Of a stretch of 64,000 nucleotides of DNA, positions 45,801 through 53,909 are shown piece by piece. How positions within the stretch are numbered: the first letter of the stretch is position 1; every line of letters starts with the position of its first letter. Both the position numbers and the translations under genes were made by a program. The notes beneath the pieces were generated by a model. The model saw only the letters and a list, made by a program, of their open reading frames with translations. It was not told where the DNA came from and ran no database searches. The stretch covers positions 459,325 through 523,324 of the forward strand of contig JAHBTY010000003.1 of NCBI GenBank assembly GCA_019638355.1, in the 5' to 3' direction. This stretch comes from Cyclobacteriaceae bacterium. GTDB taxonomy: Bacteria; Bacteroidota; Bacteroidia; Cytophagales; Cyclobacteriaceae.

Positions 45801-48800
45801 AACGTTTACGCTTACCTATACCGGCTTTTTAAATGGCGACAATGCCGCGTCAATAACCCCACCCTCCATTACCACCACGGCCACGGCCACCTCAACAGTT
45901 GGTACTTACCCGATAACCTTAAGTGGTGGCAGTGCATTGAATTACGGTATCATTCTACAAAGCGGTACTCTCACCATTCACAAAGCTAACCTGACGGTAA
46001 CAGCCAATAATCAAACCCGTAGTTACGGTGCTGTAAACCCAACCCTTACTTTTGTTTACAGTGGTTTTGTAAATGGCGAAACATCAGCAGTAATTGATGT
46101 ACTTCCTATAGCCGCTACTGCCGCAACGGTTGCCAGTAATGTTGGTATATACCCCATAAACTTATCGGGTGGTTCTGATAATAATTACAATTTGAATCTG
46201 GTTGCTGGTACCCTTACTGTTACCAAAGCTGTTTTGAATGCTTCTGTTTCGAACAACAGTAGAACCTATGGTGCGCCTAATCCAACATTTGCAATCAATT
46301 ACTTTGGCTTTTTAAATGGCGATGATGTGAGTGTAATTGATACCCCGCCTGCTGCCACCAGTACCGCTACTGCTGTTAGCTCGGTGGGTACTTACCCCAT
46401 CACGGTGTCAGGCGGTTTGGATAATAACTATACATTTAATTATACAGGGGCAACTCTAACCATTAACAAAGCAGCTATTACCGCAACTGCCAATAATACC
46501 AGCCGCTCGTATGGTTCTGCTAATCCCGTATTCACAATAACCTATTCAGGTTTTCAGAATGCGGAAACAAGTTCAGTATTGAATGTTTTACCTACTGGTA
46601 CTACCACTGCTATAGCTGCCAGCCCTGTTGGTACTTATACAATAACAGTAGCCGGAGGTTCAGATAATAATTATGAATTTGTGTACGTAAGCGGAACGTT
46701 AACCATAGTAAAAGCTACACCAATAATAACGTGGAGCAATCCGGCAGCAATTACTTACGGAACACCCCTTAGTGCCACCCAGTTAAATGCTACTGCAAGT
46801 GTGGCCGGTACGTTCATTTATTCCCCAGCATCGGGTACTATTCTTAATGCTGGCATTCAAACGTTGTTTGCAAACTTTACTCCATCTGATGCAACTAATT
46901 ACAACTCGGTTACCGGCATTACTGTATCAATTACAGTTAACAAAGCAAATCCGGTTATAACATGGAATAACCCAGCCGCAATTACGTATGGTACAGCGCT
47001 TGGTTCAACTCAACTCAATGCCACTGCCAATGTGCCGGGTACGTTTGTGTATGTACCAGCTGTCGGCACTGTATTAAATGCAGGTTCGGGCCAAATACTG
47101 GCAGTGAATTTTACTCCTGCTGATGCAGCTAATTTCAATATAATAACCAATACAACTGTATTAATAACGGTTAATAAGGCAACACCAACCGTTACGTGGG
47201 CAACTCCGGCCGCTATCACCTTTGGCACTCCACTAAGTTCTGCGCAATTAAATGCTTCCGCTAATACCCCCGGAACCTTTGTTTATTCGCCTGCGGCAGG
47301 AACGGTACTGAATGCCGGAGCAAATCAGACACTAAGTGTTAGCTTTACTCCAACGGATGCTTCTAATTTTAATGCGGTTGCGGCTACAACCACCCAGCTT
47401 ACTGTTAATAAGGCAAATCCGGTAATAACATGGAATGCACCGGCACCGATTGTATTTGGAACAGCACTAGGAGCAACTCAGTTAAATGCAACAGCCAATA
47501 CATCCGGTACCTTTGCCTATACACCGACAGCCGGAACAGTACTGAATGCAGGTGCTAACCAGGTATTATCAGTAAACTTTACACCGGCAAATACGGCCAA
47601 CTTTAACACGATCACCGGATTTACCGTTTTAATAACTGTAAATAAAGCTAACCCGGTTATTACCTGGCCGAACCCTGCCGCCATAACGTATGGTACAGCC
47701 TTAAGTCCGGCACAGTTAAATGCAACTTCCAGTGTGGCTGGTACATTTAACTACACACCGGCCATTAACTCAATATTAAATGCCGGAACACAGGTATTGT
47801 CTGTAGATTTTGTACCTGCCAACACTGCCAACTATAATTCTATAATGGGAACTACAGCCACTGTGGTGGTGAACAAAGCCAACATAACCGCATCAGCCAA
47901 TAACCGAACCCGACAATATGGAGCATCCAACCCGGCACTTACTATTTCGTATGCAGGTTTTGTTAATAACGAAAACGAAACAGTATTAGATATCAAACCA
48001 GTAGCTACAACTTTAGCACTTGCAACATCGGATGTTGGAGCATACCCCATAGTGGTATCCGGAGGTACAGACAATAATTACAATTTCAATTATGTAGCTG
48101 GAACGTTAACCATTAATAAGGCAAACCTAACGGTAACAGCAAACAATCAAAGCCGGTTGTTTGCCACACCTAATCCACCATTAACCGTAACCTATTCCGG
48201 ATTTGCAAATGGCGAAACAGAATCGGTATTGGATACAGCTCCTGTTGCTGCAACAACGGCCACACAAGCCTCCGCTGTTGGCGGATATCCTATTACAGTG
48301 AGTGGCGGTGCCGATAACAACTATGCTTTTACATATGTTCAAGGCACCCTTACCGTTACTCCCAATTTTCCACCTCAGCTTACCAATTTTAATTTGGAAA
48401 CACAAGAAGATACTCCCATTACCTTTACGTATAATCACTTTGGTAGTAATTTTCAGAGCTTCTCGGGCAGTCCAATTGTTTACTTGAAAATAATTTCCCT
48501 TCCGGTAAATGGAGTGCTTTCATGGAATGGAACTCCTGTTACAACTGGAGCGGAGATAACCACTACTGGTAATTTGTTGCAAAACCTAGTCTATACACCA
48601 GCTTCAAACTTTAATGGAAGTGATTCCTTTAAGTGGAATGCATTTGAAGGTGCATTTCTGGCTAACCAAGACGCAACGGTAACAATTATAATTAAAAAAG
48701 TGAACGACCCACCTGTGCTTAGTAATATAGAAACTACCTCGCTACAATACAGTTTGGGTGACCCGGCCGTTTCTGTTACCAGCAGCCTGGTAATAAATGA

Positions 48801-49377
48801 TGTGGACGATAATTTTTTGTATGCAGCAAGAGTTTCTATTTCTGAAAACTTTACGCATGGGGATTTACTCGCTGTAGAAACTGGTGCAAGTCCGCTAATA
48901 ATTATAAACTATAATACCGAAACAGGAGTTTTGGATTTGACGGGTCGCGATACCCGCGCCAATTATCAGACTGCACTTACAAAAGTTTTATTTAGCAGTC
49001 CGGTAACCGGGGCTGCCGAAATTTCCGATAAAAGAATTTCCTTTAGCGTGAAGGATAGTGTGGATATGAGCAATACGATGAGTAGGGTAATTTCCATAAC
49101 AGAAATTTTTCCTGAAGTAGTTATTTATAATGCCTTCACCCCAAATGGAGATGGTAACAACGATGTGTGGGACTTTGATAACCTGGATTTTTACAGCGAT
49201 GTAAACATTTCTGTTTTTGATAAAAACGGTACCCGTGTGTTTGAATGTAAAACCAATAATTGTGCCTGGGATGGAAAGGTAAATGGAAAAGAATTACCTC
49301 CTGGCCCTTACTTTTATACTATGTACCTGAATGGGGGAAAACGAAAATATCAAGGTACAGTAACCATACTACGATGA
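39805..49377 (+). CDS. Giant T9SS type B surface protein with 33 MBG-type repeats
   Basis: A 3190-residue secreted protein. Signal peptide at 1-22; a choice-of-anchor/HYDIN-like beta domain at about 30-150; one Ig-like module at about 150-230; then 33 tandem beta repeats of about 79 residues at 232-2852. These fall in two classes: 18 of the MBG type ('SRxYGxANPxFTIxYxGFVNGE...LTITKA') and 15 of a 'TPTITWNNPAAITYGTPLS' type. Two cadherin-like modules (about 2855-3100) and a gliding-motility-associated C-terminal domain ('YNAFTPNGDGNNDVWDF', 'PPGPYFYTMY') follow. The tail directs export through the type IX system. Adhesion or motility is likely by analogy with SprB. Its stop overlaps the PorP/SprF start (ATGA). 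Confidence 0.95.
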   Translation: MKNLRYLITGVALFLSVYPINADVTTNRGGFTPQIQVSISAPIPSGDTHNFGNVNLLASSAPLTVTIENIGTPDDLNISQVTVTGTHASDFALNTSGLIAALPPAASTSFTITFTPSASGTRTAAIEIQSDDAGGTFMINLTGNGVKLNQTITFGALTPRTYGNSSFALSATATSGLSVSYSSDNPQVATVVGNTVTIVGAGSAVITALQPGNAVYNAAVAVPQTLVVNKAMLTATANNQSRVYQTSNPTFTIFYSGFVNGDDESVLDTPPTATTTAILSSPVNTYPIIPAGGLDNNYSFSYVNGTLTITKATPVITWTNPAAITYGTLLSATQLNASSSVAGTFTYSPVSGTLLNAGANQNLSVDFVPADAANYNSVPATIVQITVNKATLTATAENKSRVYGAANPALTIGYSGFVNSETSSVIDSPPVAGTLANALSDVGSYPITLTGGTDNNYIINTIAGTLSVSKATLTATAENKNRTYGAANPILTIAYTGFVNGNTAADIDTPPTAATAATTTTVPGAYPISLTGGSDNNYELTLVNGTLTISKALLIVTANNQSRLYGEANPLLTVSYAGFVNGETSAALTSVPVATTSATVTSNVGAYPIAVGSGVSSNYDFNYVAGTLTISKANLVAAANNQSRTYGAANPTLTITYTGFANGETAAVLDVPPTTNTTANATSPVGAYPIQVVGGTDNNYEITSVSGTLTITKATITATAVNTSRPYGSANPAFTVSYSGFLNGETAAVLDTAPEASSAATVTSDVGVYPITVSGGADNNYNLNYVNGTLTITKVTLTATAANASRVFGVANPAFIINYTGFVNGENSSVIDVLPVASTIATAGSNVGTYAITVGGGSDTNYNFTYVNGTLTITKATPTVTWNNPSDITYGTALGVTQLNATGSVAGSFVYTPAAGTVLSVGTNQVLSVNFTPTDATNYNSVTGTTVLITVNKATLTATANNQTRTYGAANPTLTINYTGFVNGDNASVLDEVPAIGTSATSASAVGTYPITLNGGMDNNYSLVLVSGTLTVNKATLVATAQNATRLYGGANPTFTITYSGFVNSENSSVLDVLPTATTTAVATSVVGTYPIAVSGGVDNNYNFTYVAGTLTVNKATVTATANNASRVYGVANPTFTISYSGFVNSETVSVLDVLPAATTSALISSNVGSYPINLAGGSDDNYTFNYVPGTLTITKATPTVTWNTPGAITYGTPLSGLQLNASASVAGNFVYSPSAGTILNAGVRTLTVDFTPTDIINYEPVAATTVQLTVNKANPVITWPAPAPITYGTPLSATQLNASASVAGSYVYSPAIGEVLQAGLRTLSVSFNPTDAANYNAVSGFTTNLTVNKATPVVTWNNPAPITYGTPLSATQLNATASVPGNFVYAPGLGTILNAGVNQALSVNFTPSDAVNYNVVNGTSVVITVNKATPTITWNNPAAITYGTPLSATQLNATASVAGSFVYTPAAGTILSAGANQTLTVNFTPTDASNYNVVNGTTVLITVGKATPAITWNNPAPITYGTALSSTQLNASTSVAGTFVYTPTIGTLLNAGTNQVLSVTFTPTDVSNYHTVVDLQRLITVNKANPIITWANPVSIIYGTPLSSTQLNATANVPGTLTYTPAAGTILNSGANQTLSVSFVPTDAANYNTIPTTTALITVNKATPAVTWPTPLPIKINEPLTTTQLNATATVPGTFTYTPAAGTSFATAGTYTLTVGFTPTDVANYNAVPNTQVQIQVNNKDNPVITWNNPAPITYGTLLSVTQLNASANVPGTFVYTPAVGTLLNAGSNQSLTVNFTPTDGVNYNSVIANVTITVNKATLTATAANTSRVYGAVNPVFTIGYTGFVNGENASVIDTPPTATSAAIAGSQAGTTFPIIPTGGNDNNYSFVYVNGTLSITKASLIARADDKFRSYGLSNPVFTISYTGFVNGDTAGEITAPAAATTATITSNVGSYPIQLSGGSSTNYNFTLQNGTLNIVTSPLIVRADDKSKTYGQANPTFTLTYTGFLNGDNAASITPPSITTTATATSTVGTYPITLSGGSALNYGIILQSGTLTIHKANLTVTANNQTRSYGAVNPTLTFVYSGFVNGETSAVIDVLPIAATAATVASNVGIYPINLSGGSDNNYNLNLVAGTLTVTKAVLNASVSNNSRTYGAPNPTFAINYFGFLNGDDVSVIDTPPAATSTATAVSSVGTYPITVSGGLDNNYTFNYTGATLTINKAAITATANNTSRSYGSANPVFTITYSGFQNAETSSVLNVLPTGTTTAIAASPVGTYTITVAGGSDNNYEFVYVSGTLTIVKATPIITWSNPAAITYGTPLSATQLNATASVAGTFIYSPASGTILNAGIQTLFANFTPSDATNYNSVTGITVSITVNKANPVITWNNPAAITYGTALGSTQLNATANVPGTFVYVPAVGTVLNAGSGQILAVNFTPADAANFNIITNTTVLITVNKATPTVTWATPAAITFGTPLSSAQLNASANTPGTFVYSPAAGTVLNAGANQTLSVSFTPTDASNFNAVAATTTQLTVNKANPVITWNAPAPIVFGTALGATQLNATANTSGTFAYTPTAGTVLNAGANQVLSVNFTPANTANFNTITGFTVLITVNKANPVITWPNPAAITYGTALSPAQLNATSSVAGTFNYTPAINSILNAGTQVLSVDFVPANTANYNSIMGTTATVVVNKANITASANNRTRQYGASNPALTISYAGFVNNENETVLDIKPVATTLALATSDVGAYPIVVSGGTDNNYNFNYVAGTLTINKANLTVTANNQSRLFATPNPPLTVTYSGFANGETESVLDTAPVAATTATQASAVGGYPITVSGGADNNYAFTYVQGTLTVTPNFPPQLTNFNLETQEDTPITFTYNHFGSNFQSFSGSPIVYLKIISLPVNGVLSWNGTPVTTGAEITTTGNLLQNLVYTPASNFNGSDSFKWNAFEGAFLANQDATVTIIIKKVNDPPVLSNIETTSLQYSLGDPAVSVTSSLVINDVDDNFLYAARVSISENFTHGDLLAVETGASPLIIINYNTETGVLDLTGRDTRANYQTALTKVLFSSPVTGAAEISDKRISFSVKDSVDMSNTMSRVISITEIFPEVVIYNAFTPNGDGNNDVWDFDNLDFYSDVNISVFDKNGTRVFECKTNNCAWDGKVNGKELPPGPYFYTMYLNGGKRKYQGTVTILR
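40498..48360 (+). repeat. Array of 33 MBG-type coding repeats in two classes
   Basis: Class A is the MBG type, class B begins xPxITWxxPxxITYGT. The order read from the protein is A, B, 6A, B, 3A, 8B, 6A, 5B, 2A (18 A and 15 B). Units average about 79 codons. Neighbouring units agree strongly in protein but differ at many synonymous positions, so there are no long exact DNA repeats. One B unit near residue 1670 is aberrant ('PIKINEPLTTTQ' in place of 'ITYGTPLSATQ') and ends 'VNNKDN'. Confidence 0.9.
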
Positions 49378-50372
49378 GGCGATACTTTTACTTGTTGTGG
49401 ATGTTAGTTAGCTGTTCGGTTGTGGCTCAAGAGAGCCCCTTTACCCAATACTATCTCAATTTACCTTCGGCCAATGCCGGCTTTACAGGAATAAATGAAT
49501 ACATGGATGTAAGAAGCGGCATCCGAGAGGGGTGGAATAATTTCGGAATAAAGAATAATAATAATTATTTCAGTGCTTATACGGCCTTGGGCAATGCAAA
49601 ACGATCAGGCCGCAAGAATAACACTTTCCGAACCTCCAACCCGGCCATATTCAATGATATTCAAACTGATACTAAATTCAGGAGGAGAATGGGATTGGGT
49701 GGTATGGTAACACAACGTACGGTTGGACCATATAAATCTATTTCGTTATCGGTCAATTTTGCTTACCATCTTCCCGTTTCGTCCAGGTTTAGTGTTGCAC
49801 TCGGTACCTTGGCAGGCTATCGCAACCAACGAATTGATTTTAGCGGTTTACAGGTGCGCGATGAAGTAAATGATGATTTTTATAATCGATTGAAAACGGC
49901 TAATCAAGGTACTCAAAATACAGTGAGTATTGATTTTGGTGCCTTGTTATACTCAAATCGATTTTATTTTGGTGTGTCATCTACCAACTTGGTGGCCGAA
50001 AAACTGAATGGAGAGTTTTTGTTCGATATGAATGAAGGTACCCTTTATCGGATGCAGACAGGTGCTTTTATGCCATTAACAACTGAGCTATCGCTAGCCC
50101 CGGCTTTTACGGCCAGCTATGCCGAAGGATATGAGTTAATATGGTCTGCCACCACACGCATTCGATATAAAGACCTGGTGGCCGTTGGGGTGGGGTTAGA
50201 GCCCGATTCGCGAGTATCGGTGTTGCTCGGTTTAACTACTCAAACATTATCAATAGGCTACTCGTACGATATATACACCAGTTCGCTCGTTAATTTTAAT
50301 GCAAATACGCACGAGCTTGTACTGGGCTTAACGTTGTTCAATAAATATAAACTAGCACATCGGTTTTGGTAA
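49374..50372 (+). CDS. PorP/SprF family type IX secretion-associated outer-membrane protein
   Basis: A 332-residue protein from ATG 49374, which overlaps the adhesin stop as ATGA; a longer in-frame reading from 49260 lies inside the adhesin gene. Signal peptide 'MRRYFYLLWMLVSCSVVAQ', then the family's opening 'SPFTQYYLNLPSANAGFTG', a beta-barrel pattern throughout and an aromatic C-terminus. In Flavobacterium SprF is needed for export or surface attachment of SprB. Here the gene pairs with the giant type B cargo, so it is probably that protein's dedicated anchor. Confidence 0.93.
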   Translation: MRRYFYLLWMLVSCSVVAQESPFTQYYLNLPSANAGFTGINEYMDVRSGIREGWNNFGIKNNNNYFSAYTALGNAKRSGRKNNTFRTSNPAIFNDIQTDTKFRRRMGLGGMVTQRTVGPYKSISLSVNFAYHLPVSSRFSVALGTLAGYRNQRIDFSGLQVRDEVNDDFYNRLKTANQGTQNTVSIDFGALLYSNRFYFGVSSTNLVAEKLNGEFLFDMNEGTLYRMQTGAFMPLTTELSLAPAFTASYAEGYELIWSATTRIRYKDLVAVGVGLEPDSRVSVLLGLTTQTLSIGYSYDIYTSSLVNFNANTHELVLGLTLFNKYKLAHRFW

Positions 50373-50374
50373 GT

Positions 50375-51577
50375 ATGCGCGCAATAGTTTTTTGGTTTGT
50401 TGTGGGTTGTTATGGAGTAACCTCCGGTCAGGAATTGGTTTTTAGTACACCCATTCCGCTTGGTAGTGCTGTTAACTCTCGCGATGAAGAACTTGCGCCT
50501 CTACTATCGCACGATGGTAAAACACTCTATTTTATACGGGCATTTCATGAAGGAAATACAGGCGGACGATTTGCCGGCACTGATATTTGGATGAGCACAA
50601 AAAACGGTTTGAATGAGTGGACACCCGCCACACGAATGAATGATAAATGGAATAATAAACGATCAAATGCAATAATAGGATTTAATTCTGATAATTCAGT
50701 AGCATATCTACTCAATGCATATTCTAATAAAAGTGGCATTGCCTTTTCAAAACTTTACAATGGCGTTTGGAGCCAGCCAGAGTTGGTTCCAATTCCGGGA
50801 ATAAACCGCGATAATTTTGTTGGATTTTATGTTCATCCCAATTTTGATGTTATTTTAATTTCAATGAAGGGAAAAGATGCGGTGGGTGAGGAGGACCTTT
50901 ATATAAGCTTGAAAGATGAATTGGGCAATTGGACAGAGCCGCGCAACCTGGGGCCAAGTATAAATACTACGGGATTTGAAATTTCTCCCTTTTTAAGTGC
51001 AGACAAAAAGCGTTTGTACTTTTCAAGCAATGGCCATGGCGGTTATGGCGATGCCGACATATTTTACTGCGACAGGCTATTCGATTCGTGGGAAACTTGG
51101 AGTGTGCCACGAAACCTGGGAGCCGTCATAAATTCAGAAAAGTTTGATGCTTATTTTACAAGCTATGGTGATAGTGTGGCAATTTTTTGTAGCAGTTCGA
51201 ATGGGTTATCGGATATTAACTTATCCCGCATTAAAACTATAAAGTTAATTCAGAAAGAGGGCAAGCAGCTACTTACAGCCGAAGAAGTAACAACAGTTTT
51301 TGGAAGCAGAATTTCTCCAGAAATAAAATTTGAACGAGGTGTAAAGGTGCTTACCTCTCCACAAAATGAATTATTGTATTTTATTGCTAACAAGCTGCTG
51401 TATCGGCCTGACATCATTGTGCAAATTCAAATTGTAGGAGTAGAATCTGAATCAGAGATGAGGGTTGGTGTTATAAAAGATAAATTGAAGAATTTAGGTA
51501 TTGCCGAAAGCAGAATCGACCTAAGAGTTTTAGAATCGGGTGAGCGTGAAATTGTGAAAATAGCCTTCTTTAAATGA
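50375..51577 (+). CDS. PD40 beta-propeller protein with OmpA-like C-terminal region (PorE-like)
   Basis: A 400-residue secreted protein from ATG 50375 (MRAIVFWFVVGCYGVTSGQ signal). A propeller of PD40/WD40-like repeats covers about residues 25-300 ('LAPLLSHDGKTLYFIRAF', 'FEISPFLSADKKRLYFSSNGHGG', 'DADIFYCDRL'), followed by a region resembling a divergent OmpA domain ('VKVLTSPQNELLYFIANKLL', 'LKNLGIAESRIDLRV'). PorE of P. gingivalis has a similar order and links the T9SS to peptidoglycan. The classical OmpA binding residues are not obvious. It begins two bases after the PorP/SprF stop, third gene of the operon. Confidence 0.85.
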   Translation: MRAIVFWFVVGCYGVTSGQELVFSTPIPLGSAVNSRDEELAPLLSHDGKTLYFIRAFHEGNTGGRFAGTDIWMSTKNGLNEWTPATRMNDKWNNKRSNAIIGFNSDNSVAYLLNAYSNKSGIAFSKLYNGVWSQPELVPIPGINRDNFVGFYVHPNFDVILISMKGKDAVGEEDLYISLKDELGNWTEPRNLGPSINTTGFEISPFLSADKKRLYFSSNGHGGYGDADIFYCDRLFDSWETWSVPRNLGAVINSEKFDAYFTSYGDSVAIFCSSSNGLSDINLSRIKTIKLIQKEGKQLLTAEEVTTVFGSRISPEIKFERGVKVLTSPQNELLYFIANKLLYRPDIIVQIQIVGVESESEMRVGVIKDKLKNLGIAESRIDLRVLESGEREIVKIAFFK

Positions 51578-52168
51578 TTAAAGCGTAAAAATTTTGAAGT
51601 AATGCTCGTGCGCCAATCGAAACATCTCCCAATCACCAGGTGAATCGCCATAAGCAATAATATGTGCGTACTCGTTCAACCTAAGCTCTTGCTTAATTCT
51701 GTTTGCCTTTTCTAAACCATTACAATTCAGGCTGCCCAGTTTGCCCGTATATTTTCCGTTACTAAAAGCCAATTTTGTGCTAATTACTTGAATTCCTTCC
51801 CGATTGGCCCACGGCAAAATCCAGTTTTCAGGTGAAGCAGATACAATTACCAATTTATCACCTGCTTGTTTATGTGCTTTAATAGCTTGGTAAGCATCTT
51901 TTCGGATTATGTTTGGCAATATGTGCTCACAAAATTCATGGCATTTAATTTCAAACTGTTTTTGGTCAAAGTTTCTGAAGAAATGTTTTAAGAAAAACTC
52001 TTTTGTTAAATGTGAATTGATTAGCCCGATTTTGTGAAGCACCAAAATTGGAAAAACTATAGATAGACCTACGATGTACCTAAAATTACCTGTAGTAAAT
52101 CGTGTAAATGCAAACAAAGTGTCTCGATTGGTAATTGTTCCGTCAAAATCAAAAAGTATAAGTTTCAT
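51578..52168 (-). CDS. HAD-IB family phosphatase
   Basis: A 196-residue haloacid dehalogenase-type phosphatase: motif I 'LFDFDGTITNRDTLFAF' (nucleophile Asp8, acid Asp10), motif II 'LVIVSASPENWI', the lysine motif 'EKANRIKQEL', motif IV 'IAYGDSPGDWEMF'. It is the last gene of a minus-strand run with a membrane protein, a methyltransferase and a UbiA-type prenyltransferase. In actinobacteria a UbiA enzyme makes polyprenyl-phospho-5-phosphoribose, and a phosphatase removes the 5-phosphate. The same pairing here suggests that role; it is inference. It overlaps its upstream neighbour by one base. Confidence 0.88.
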   Translation of the reverse strand: MKLILFDFDGTITNRDTLFAFTRFTTGNFRYIVGLSIVFPILVLHKIGLINSHLTKEFFLKHFFRNFDQKQFEIKCHEFCEHILPNIIRKDAYQAIKAHKQAGDKLVIVSASPENWILPWANREGIQVISTKLAFSNGKYTGKLGSLNCNGLEKANRIKQELRLNEYAHIIAYGDSPGDWEMFRLAHEHYFKIFTL

Positions 52169-53304
52169 TAATTTGTTTCGCTACTCAGCCCTATACGGAA
52201 CTCGTTTTCGATAAAGTATAAAACACCAGGAAGAAAAATTAGAAGTGTAGGTACCAGAAATAACCTGCTTTGATAAGCAACTACAGAAATAAGATGAACA
52301 CCAAACCAAACAGGAACAAGAGCGATGAAGAATAGTAATAATACTTTAGGAACACGCTTTATAATTAAGACAAACCAGAATGGTAAAATCCCAAAAACTC
52401 CAAACATTTCATTATAGGTTTTTACACTCGCAGCACTTAATAAGTTTAGTTTTAACATGGGTAAACCAGCAGGCACGCGCCATTCTGTTTGCGGTTGGTA
52501 TCCATAGTAAAAGCGAATAGAGACAAAGACAATAACAAATGCAATAACGGAAACACCAGCTATAGATATAATTTTTTTATTTTCTAATAGTGCTGCTATT
52601 GGTTTTTTCCAATGTAGCCAATTGAATTCTGAAACAAAGTAAATAACAGGAATCAATAATGAGGTTTCGCGGTTGAATGCCCCAATCAAGGTTAGTACAG
52701 CAATCCACCACCCGCTATACTTCTTTACTATTACGAGTCCTGCAGCTAAATAAAGAATAACATCCATGTATGAATTAAAGGCCAGATCGCTATCCATTAC
52801 TGCATTACCCATGAATAATGTGATAAGCATCAGGCCAAGTATTACCAAACTTCGTGTTTTTACAAAGTGACTAATGAATAGGAAAGAAAGCCAGAGAATG
52901 ATCAGGTTCTGCACAAAACGAAAACCAATAAACACAATGGAATATTTTATAAATTCAGAATTTTTAGATAAGCGGATAAGTTTTTGAATGTTCTCGTTTT
53001 TATCTTCAGCCTTGCCTTGAAGTTCAATTTCAGATTTACTTTCAGGTATTACCTTAAATACGGTTGCATCCAGGATTTGAAATGTACCTTCAATAATGAG
53101 TGGACATAAAATTCTGTATTGCCATGGATTAAAAAACATTGACTTTCCAGCCTTAAAATCAAGAAATCGCTCATATTGCTCAACTGCTAAGCCCTTGTAA
53201 TAATTATTGTAAATTGGGTAGGCGGCCATCCAGCACACAATAAGAATGGTAAGTATTCTAATAAGTTTATTTTTCAAGAATGAGTGTGAAGTGAGGATAG
53301 ACAT
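52168..53304 (-). CDS. Polytopic membrane protein, possible GT-C-type glycosyltransferase
   Basis: A 378-residue protein with about nine to ten hydrophobic helices. A large extracytoplasmic loop follows helix 1 (about residues 35-125; 'QYERFLDFKAGKSMFFNPWQYR'). 'MDSDLAFNSYMDVILYLAAG' and 'LIGAFNRETSLLIPVIYF' contain acidic and Arg-Glu residues at the ends of helices as seen in GT-C enzymes that use polyprenyl-phosphate sugars. I cannot name a family. The gene lies between the HAD phosphatase (one-base overlap) and the methyltransferase (38-base overlap), so all are probably made together. The start at 53304 is the first ATG; a later start is possible. Confidence 0.75.
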   Translation of the reverse strand: MSILTSHSFLKNKLIRILTILIVCWMAAYPIYNNYYKGLAVEQYERFLDFKAGKSMFFNPWQYRILCPLIIEGTFQILDATVFKVIPESKSEIELQGKAEDKNENIQKLIRLSKNSEFIKYSIVFIGFRFVQNLIILWLSFLFISHFVKTRSLVILGLMLITLFMGNAVMDSDLAFNSYMDVILYLAAGLVIVKKYSGWWIAVLTLIGAFNRETSLLIPVIYFVSEFNWLHWKKPIAALLENKKIISIAGVSVIAFVIVFVSIRFYYGYQPQTEWRVPAGLPMLKLNLLSAASVKTYNEMFGVFGILPFWFVLIIKRVPKVLLLFFIALVPVWFGVHLISVVAYQSRLFLVPTLLIFLPGVLYFIENEFRIGLSSETN

Positions 53305-53908
53305 AAATTTGTTTTTTTTGAACTTCTAAAATACGGAAGCCTATTTGGTACACAAATGATTTAAGTTTTTCAAGGGGCCATTCGTTGCCAATTTCTTTTG
53401 CAAAAATCATATCGTGAAGCTTATTGAAATAAACAAGCCATGAACCAGCATCTATATCTTTTATGATCAGGCGTGAACCAGGACACATCGCTTCGTAAAT
53501 ATTTTTAATAAATTCTAATTGATTAGGCTTAGGTACATGGTGTAGTACATCAATTAATAGAATTACTTGGTAGTCTGACAAATCAGGAATTTGTTTTCCA
53601 TTATAAACCTGAAAACTGAAATCGATTTTTTTTTTATACGGATTTAGTAATGAAGTGGCATTATTTATCAAATGGTTATTAATCTCTATCCCGCCAATTT
53701 TTTTTACGTTAGTAAATTCAGCTAATAGAAGGGCAAATTGCCCTGAGCCGCAGCCGATATCAAACACCGAGGTTGCATTTTGAAGCGTATTAATCAAGTC
53801 ATCAAAAGGAGATATAAGTGGTCTGAAATTTACTTTTAGTTGATCTATAAACCCGGTTGAAACATTTTTGGATTTTAGAAAATGCACTAATTCTGAGGTG
53901 GTAACCAT
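53267..53908 (-). CDS. Class I SAM-dependent methyltransferase
   Basis: A 213-residue methyltransferase with SAM-binding motif I 'VFDIGCGSGQFALLLAEF' near residue 46, an acidic motif II in 'IGGIEINNHLI', and 'VILLIDVLHHVPKPNQLEF' as motif post-II. A small-molecule or lipid-type acceptor is likely, but the target is not predictable. It starts two bases after the UbiA gene ends and overlaps the membrane gene downstream by 38 bases, so it belongs to the polyprenyl-sugar unit. Confidence 0.88.
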   Translation of the reverse strand: MVTTSELVHFLKSKNVSTGFIDQLKVNFRPLISPFDDLINTLQNATSVFDIGCGSGQFALLLAEFTNVKKIGGIEINNHLINNATSLLNPYKKKIDFSFQVYNGKQIPDLSDYQVILLIDVLHHVPKPNQLEFIKNIYEAMCPGSRLIIKDIDAGSWLVYFNKLHDMIFAKEIGNEWPLEKLKSFVYQIGFRILEVQKKQIYVYPHFTLILEK

Positions 53909-53909
53909 C

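Noticed and set aside
40498..48360. Regular repeats that could suggest a CRISPR array or satellite DNA
   Set aside because: The period is about 237 bases, units are in one open frame and differ at synonymous sites. They are coding domain repeats.
47010..48438. Open frames on the minus strand inside the adhesin gene
   Set aside because: They are shadows of the repeat codons, with Ala/Val/Thr-rich composition and no start context.
49260..49373. Earlier start for the PorP/SprF gene within the adhesin
   Set aside because: The signal peptide begins at the ATG at 49374, which forms the usual ATGA overlap.
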